Assembly: GCA_963597355.1 (NCBI GenBank)
Contig: CAVBPR010000012.1
Span: 1 to 10,200, forward strand
Length of the DNA: 10,200 nucleotides
Source: UMGS1766 sp963597355
Lineage (GTDB): Bacteria; Bacillota; Clostridia; Oscillospirales; Oscillospiraceae
Direction of reading: 5' to 3'
Shown here: one piece after another, positions 6,657-10,200 of the stretch
How the letters are laid out: the number at the start of each line of letters is the position of its first letter
Numbering within the stretch: the stretch's first letter is position 1
Position numbers and translations under genes: made by a program
Notes under the pieces: generated by a model
The model's input: the letters and a program-made list of their open reading frames with translations, nothing else
The model's database searches: none
Told to the model about the DNA's origin: nothing

Positions 6657-9315
6657 CCTTTCTGTAGCTCAATCCCGTTTCCTTATCATACCGAATTATC
6701 ATTCCGCCCAAATGCACCGACAACGCATCGTCCAACAGCAAAATCAGTTCACCCTTCAACATGGGCGAAAGCTGCCAGATGGACAAGAACTGTCTGTTCA
6801 TCTCTTCCAGTTCTTTAATGACTCTTTGGGCATTCCAGGACGCACTGAAAATTGCGGGAAGCCGCAGTTTCTGCCGCGCAATCTTTCGTGCTGTCTCCGG
6901 CTCCGGCGGCACATCTCCCGGAACGGTTTCTCCACCTTCCTGCCATGGCAGGAAATGCACACGACCGTCTTTTTCTCGCATCATGACAAGCACTTCGATC
7001 GACATTTCTCCGTCTCTTACCGCCGCCCGGGATGCGGCATCACTTCCCGCCATATCTTCCTGCATCCAGCCATCCAGGGTATTCCTTTCTGGAAATGCTT
7101 CATGAATTTCTGGCTGGGGCACCACATATCCCGATGCCTTTTGCTTCTGTTTTTCTCTCTTTTCCTCATAGTCCGCATGCATTTCTGCTTCTAGAGGATC
7201 GGCATGAACCGCATCCCATGTATACGCCTTCTGCACCAGTCCGGAAATATCTTGCGGCAGAATGATTCTTTCCGGCAGAAGTTTTCTTGTTTGCAGAAGA
7301 AGCCATTTTCCATAGACAAAAGCACTTCCTTCATCGAAATCCTCTGTCCCCGTATCCATAACACAGCATATTGCTTGTTCCATTGGGTCAGGTCTCTGCC
7401 GTTTGTGTCTGTGCAATCGTCCGATGCGCTGCAGCAGAAGATCCATGGGACAAAGTTCCGTCACCATGAGATCAAAGTCCACATCCAGCGACTGCTCCAT
7501 GACCTGTGTGCCGACAACGATAAGATCCTTTCTGACCTCCGGTGTCGAATGCTTTCCGAGGCGTTCCATCAATTTCTGCTCTATATCCCCACGATCCGGC
7601 ATTAAGAACTGCGAATGAAAGAGAATCACTTCCTTATCCGGCATTTCTGCCTTCAGGCTTTCCGCTATCCTCTGGGCCTTTCGCACCGTGTTTACAATAA
7701 TGCCGGCACACCCACCATCCTGCATCCTTTCCCGGAGCATGTCTATTATTTCATTTTCTGTGATTTTTCGGAGGATGACATTGTGATCTGTTTTGTTGAT
7801 TTCCGGCATGTTCTGTTCTACTTTTTTCCCATCCGTCCATGTCAGAAGCGGGTATCCGGTACACTCCATCCATGTACCGTCTTGCGCCTTTAACTGATAT
7901 TTTTTGACAAGCTCTGCCCGGCGCTTTGCCGGGAGCGTAGCAGAAAGCAATATAACCGGAACACCGTACCATCCCAGCCACTCCAGCGCACGATCGAGAT
8001 ACTGGTTCATATAGGCATCATAGGCGTGTACCTCATCAATGATCACCACTTTCCCGACGAGACCAAGATGCCGCAGCATCACATGCTTTTGCTTCAACGC
8101 CGCCATCAGCAGCTGATCCACCGTTCCGATGACAAAGTCTGCCAGAAGCGCTTTTTTTGAACCACAGAACCATTGATGCACAGCAACGCGTTCATCGTCT
8201 GTGTCTGCATCCTCCTCCACACTCGCCATCTGCGGAAGTTTGAGATAGGCATCATTCAGCTCTGCCATGCCATGTGCCAACCTTATCGAATGACTTATGT
8301 CATCGGATAGATTTTCTGCCCAGGAAAGAAGCCTTGGAAAAATGCCGTTGGCTGTAGCCTGCGTGGGCAGACCAAAGAAAATGCCCCCTGCCCCAAACCT
8401 TGCCGCACACGCTTCCGAAAATGCAAGGCCTGCCTCTGTTTTTCCGATTCCCATGGGAGCTTCCAGAATCATGATACCCGGTTCTGACATATGATTCACA
8501 GCGTCAAGTACCGCCTGCTGGACCGAATTGGGGGTGAATCCAAATCGCTGCTGAAAGCCTTCTTTCTCCATCACATCCAGTTGGCCCTCCCAGGGCAACG
8601 TCAACTGAAGCTTGTCCCACGCCTGATTGCTTCTTTCTGGATACAAAGCCATATCTCCATAGTCTTCAATGGAGATCAACGGGAAATACGCTGTGTTGCT
8701 GGCGATCCAATCCGCCATGATGAGCAGACCCGTCAGAATGATTTCCGCTGGCTGTGTTAGCTCCGGAAGTTCTTCAACGTCTGCATATCCACTTTCACGC
8801 AGTGCACGATTCAGAATTTCACTCCAGCACTGATTCCAAAATTCCTCTCCACCCTTTGGGTAATAATTGCTGCGATAGCTTTCCGGATTCTCTTCCACCG
8901 CATTCCCCTGCGGCTTTCCGTGATGTGCCCCCGCAATGGATGCAATTCCGGCAGGGCACTCAAGCTTAAGCAATATCGCCTCACTGGCCAATGCATGCGG
9001 TGTACATTTTCTGTTTGCTTCTCGAAAAGTAAGTGCCGTATATCGCAAAAGTCTTGACCTCACTTCCGGCAAGGTTGCCGTGATATTTGTCTGGAAAAGC
9101 ACAGTTGCCTTGCCAATATCATGGATGTATCCGAGAAAGCCTGCCAATGCCATGAGCGAATTCTCCGACATGCCGAGAAAATTCTTGGTACTGTCCGGCA
9201 GCCATTCCCGAACCAAAAGCTTCATAACCTCCGCCGTATCCTTCAGATGCATCCAAAGCGAAAGCCAACGCGCCTCATTGTTCGGATCTGTTTTTCCCGC
9301 CAGATATCTCATCAT
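6634..9315 (-). CDS. cas3: Type I-E Cas3 helicase-nuclease (HD + SF2 helicase)
   Basis: The 893-residue effector is recruited by target-bound Cascade, nicks the displaced strand and degrades DNA while moving 3'-5'. Numbered from the ATG at 9315, the N-terminal HD nuclease shows H23 (LWMHLKD), H65-D66 (GYIHDIGK), H107, H131-H132 (GAHHGKP) and D202 (MADWIASN). The SF2 helicase follows: Walker A EAPMGIGKTE (285-294, K292), DEVH box IIDEVHAYD (425-433), SAT motif (458-460), motif V TQVMEQSLDVD (603-613) and motif VI QRIGRLHRH (629-637). A Cas3 C-terminal domain ends the protein. The frame can also start at a TTG (9321), but AAGG lies nine bases before the ATG and only three before the TTG, so I prefer the ATG. 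It is the first gene of the operon and its end overlaps cas8e. Confidence 0.97.
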   Translation of the reverse strand: MMRYLAGKTDPNNEARWLSLWMHLKDTAEVMKLLVREWLPDSTKNFLGMSENSLMALAGFLGYIHDIGKATVLFQTNITATLPEVRSRLLRYTALTFREANRKCTPHALASEAILLKLECPAGIASIAGAHHGKPQGNAVEENPESYRSNYYPKGGEEFWNQCWSEILNRALRESGYADVEELPELTQPAEIILTGLLIMADWIASNTAYFPLISIEDYGDMALYPERSNQAWDKLQLTLPWEGQLDVMEKEGFQQRFGFTPNSVQQAVLDAVNHMSEPGIMILEAPMGIGKTEAGLAFSEACAARFGAGGIFFGLPTQATANGIFPRLLSWAENLSDDISHSIRLAHGMAELNDAYLKLPQMASVEEDADTDDERVAVHQWFCGSKKALLADFVIGTVDQLLMAALKQKHVMLRHLGLVGKVVIIDEVHAYDAYMNQYLDRALEWLGWYGVPVILLSATLPAKRRAELVKKYQLKAQDGTWMECTGYPLLTWTDGKKVEQNMPEINKTDHNVILRKITENEIIDMLRERMQDGGCAGIIVNTVRKAQRIAESLKAEMPDKEVILFHSQFLMPDRGDIEQKLMERLGKHSTPEVRKDLIVVGTQVMEQSLDVDFDLMVTELCPMDLLLQRIGRLHRHKRQRPDPMEQAICCVMDTGTEDFDEGSAFVYGKWLLLQTRKLLPERIILPQDISGLVQKAYTWDAVHADPLEAEMHADYEEKREKQKQKASGYVVPQPEIHEAFPERNTLDGWMQEDMAGSDAASRAAVRDGEMSIEVLVMMREKDGRVHFLPWQEGGETVPGDVPPEPETARKIARQKLRLPAIFSASWNAQRVIKELEEMNRQFLSIWQLSPMLKGELILLLDDALSVHLGGMIIRYDKETGLSYRKDEENGRD

Positions 9316-9318
9316 CGT

Positions 9319-9328
9319 CAAACACCTT
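9319..9328 (-). promoter_or_regulatory. cas3 ribosome binding site region deciding the start
   Basis: On the minus strand the sequence GAAGGTGTTTGACG precedes ATGATG. The AAGG core is about nine bases from the first ATG (9315), a normal distance, but only three from the in-frame TTG at 9321. This supports the ATG rather than the longer TTG reading. Confidence 0.5.
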
Positions 9329-9358
9329 CACTCACTTTTCTGCTACCATCCAAAATAT

Positions 9359-9387
9359 AGTATACACATCTGCGCTCTGTTAGTAAA
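9359..9387 (-). promoter_or_regulatory. Predicted promoter of the cas operon
   Basis: On the minus strand TTTACT (9382-9387) and TATACT (9359-9364) are separated by 17 bases. The -10 matches five of six consensus bases and the -35 four of six. The predicted start near 9352 would leave a short leader of about 37 bases before the cas3 ATG. It is the best-spaced pair in the stretch between the upstream terminator-like hairpin and cas3. A dinucleotide-rich TATACTATATTTTG offers a slightly shifted alternative -10. Confidence 0.5.
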
Positions 9388-9464
9388 TCAAAATGTAAGA
9401 TTTATAGAAATTCTTTCCTTTTGCAAGTGTAGATTATATCAACTATTACAACAACAGCAGAATC

Positions 9465-9514
9465 CAGGCCAAAACAAAATGGATGCCTCCCTCTGGATTC
9501 AGGGAAGCCTCCAT
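9465..9514 (-). terminator. Rho-independent terminator upstream of the cas operon
   Basis: The arms at 9479-9492 and 9501-9514 form a 14-position hairpin with an 8-base loop. On the minus strand it reads ATGGAGGCTTCCCT, loop, AGGGAGGCATCCAT, with one G-A mismatch and one T-G wobble, followed by TTTTGTTTTGG. The T-rich tail exists only on the minus-strand side, so it would stop transcription arriving from further upstream before the cas promoter. No gene that it would terminate is recognisable in the window. Confidence 0.65.
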
Positions 9515-9675
9515 GATGTAAACTCAATAATTCAATCTTGATCCAGTTCCAGAAAACTGGGTACACATCAGACGAGATAGCGCTGACTTTTTTCAGGTTC
9601 CATAGAATAGAGCCTTGAAATAACGTTTCCCATTTTTATACGCTATAAGGCATTTCCGTGCAATCAGACAAAACA

Positions 9676-9717
9676 AAAAGAGCTATCTGACTTCATTTGA
9701 AATCAGATAGCTCTTTT
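9676..9717. terminator. Perfect 15-bp inverted repeat, probable bidirectional terminator
   Basis: AAAAGAGCTATCTGA (9676-9690) is followed, after a 12-base spacer, by its exact complement TCAGATAGCTCTTTT (9703-9717). The spacer itself can pair three more bases (TTC with GAA). Each strand ends its stem with a run of T, so it could terminate in either direction. No intact gene feeds it on either side within the window. It may be left over from a decayed gene or mark the end of a neighbouring unit. Confidence 0.75.
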
Positions 9718-9925
9718 CATGTGAATAATGAAGTTCTGTTGCCAAATCGTTGCCACAAGGGGCATCAAGGATTAAAAAATCCAGTGTTTATGGGCTTTTT
9801 TGAACCTACAAAATCATTCAAATTCGACAATCACTAATCAATTTTGTTTAGAGATTATTTGTTGCATTGTTCGCTTTTCTTTCAATTATTTGATTTATCC
9901 ATATTATCCTGCCTATATGGGCTAA

Positions 9926-9956
9926 TGTTATCATTTTGTTATCGGTATTGATAACA
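9926..9956. repeat. TGTTATC half-site cluster (two direct, one inverted)
   Basis: TGTTATC occurs at 9926-9932 and again at 9937-9943, 11 bases apart start to start. The inverted copy GATAACA lies at 9950-9956, making TGTTATC-6-GATAACA a 7-bp palindrome. One-helical-turn spacing and dyad symmetry are typical of operators, but no regulator or clear promoter can be tied to it here. Confidence 0.4.
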
Positions 9957-10091
9957 CTCGCTCCGTAACTGTGGATAATAGCAATATATTCCGATTCAAG
10001 TTATAAGCGAGTTTGCTTAGGAAAGCAACACCATATTGCAAAATACAATAAACAAATATTTTTTCCACTATCCCAACAAACTGGAAGTTAT

Positions 10092-10199
10092 CTATTTCTC
10101 CTCTTCGTTAAGACCTAGTTCATTACATATTACTTGCTATCCATCATACCTTATTCTTTCTACCAGCGTTTCCTTTTTCAGATTACTGCTTAAAACGCA
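10092..10199 (-). pseudogene. Possible 3' remnant of an unidentified gene with an in-frame stop
   Basis: I do not recognise this. On the minus strand, entering from the window edge, a frame reads protein-like sequence (NLKKETLVERIRYDG) up to a TAG at 10137-10139. It then continues in the same frame with QVICNELGLNEEEK to a second TAG at 10092-10094. The second block ends with the charged tail typical of a natural C-terminus, which suggests one gene interrupted by a nonsense codon. Alternatively a gene from outside the window ends at the first TAG and the rest is chance. No start, ribosome site or known motif is visible inside the window. Confidence 0.25.
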
Positions 10200-10200
10200 G

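Larger units (their letters stand above)
9388..10200. other. AT-rich intergenic flank without an intact gene
   Basis: Apart from the terminators, half-site cluster and possible remnant listed separately, I see no gene here: the only ATG-initiated frames of any length lie on the plus strand before about 9541, antisense to cas3 and its promoter region, and show no family features. The longest stop-to-stop frame on the minus strand beyond that, 9931-10107 (58 codons), has no start codon with a ribosome site. From about 9720 onward the sequence is visibly richer in A and T than the cas genes. No tRNA, rRNA or insertion-sequence ends were recognised. Confidence 0.6.

Noticed and set aside
8936..9541. 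Plus-strand 201-codon frame opposite the start of cas3 and running into the intergenic region
   Set aside because: Most of it mirrors the cas3 HD domain, no ribosome site is evident, and the tail beyond cas3 crosses the terminator hairpin.
9543..9560. CCAGTT-6-AACTGG hairpin
   Set aside because: Six pairs with no T tail or neighbouring gene. Such short hairpins are expected by chance.
9568..9593. Plus-strand hairpin TCAGACG...CGCTGA followed by CTTTTTT as a terminator
   Set aside because: The stem is only about six pairs with a bulged A, and no plus-strand gene leads into it.
9615..9717. Small RNA driven by TTGAAA-16-TATACG and ending at the 15-bp hairpin
   Set aside because: The -10 lacks the key final T and matches only four of six bases. 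The hairpin is equally explained as a plain terminator.
9718..9800. Resemblance of the minus-strand GTGGCAACGATTTGGCAAC stretch to the tail of a phage-type integrase gene
   Set aside because: No recombinase catalytic motifs or long frame support it. The impression could not be tested from sequence alone.

Overview
The window holds a complete type I-E (Cascade/Cas3) CRISPR-Cas locus. All eight cas genes lie on the minus strand, followed by the leader-proximal end of their CRISPR array. Reading 5'->3' along the minus strand the order is cas3, cas8e (casA/cse1), cse2 (casB), cas7e (casC), cas5e (casD), cas6e (casE), cas1, cas2 fused to a DEDDh exonuclease, a very short leader, and an array that leaves the window at its left edge. 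The genes overlap or are separated by 2-11 bases, so this is almost certainly one translationally coupled operon. No reading frame is visibly broken and the key catalytic residues of Cas1, Cas3, Cas6e and the DEDDh domain are present, so the system looks functional.

How it works together (family knowledge applied to these genes): Cas1 and the Cas2-DEDDh fusion trim and integrate new spacers at the leader end. Cas6e cuts the array transcript at the repeat hairpin. Cas8e, Cse2, Cas7e, Cas5e and Cas6e assemble on the crRNA as Cascade, and Cas3 is recruited to unwind and degrade the target.

Layout: 1-128, CRISPR array (one partial and two complete repeats, two spacers); 129-163, leader, with a good promoter-like sequence reaching back into the end of cas2; 164-1057, cas2-DEDDh; 1054-1995, cas1; 1988-2632, cas6e; 2644-3324, cas5e; 3321-4388, cas7e; 4391-5005, cse2; 4983-6656, cas8e; 6634-9315, cas3; 9352-9387, probable operon promoter; 9465-10200, AT-rich non-coding or decayed DNA with two terminator-like hairpins, a TGTTATC half-site cluster and possible gene remnants.

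Organism: Shine-Dalgarno sites are strong and purine-rich (AGGGAGGA, GGAGG) and Cas2-DEDDh fusions are familiar from Firmicutes type I-E loci, so a low-to-mid GC member of the Firmicutes (Clostridia, Negativicutes or similar) is the best guess, with low certainty. The cas genes are of balanced base composition while the 9700-10200 flank is clearly AT-rich. This fits a laterally acquired defence module, but the window alone cannot prove it.
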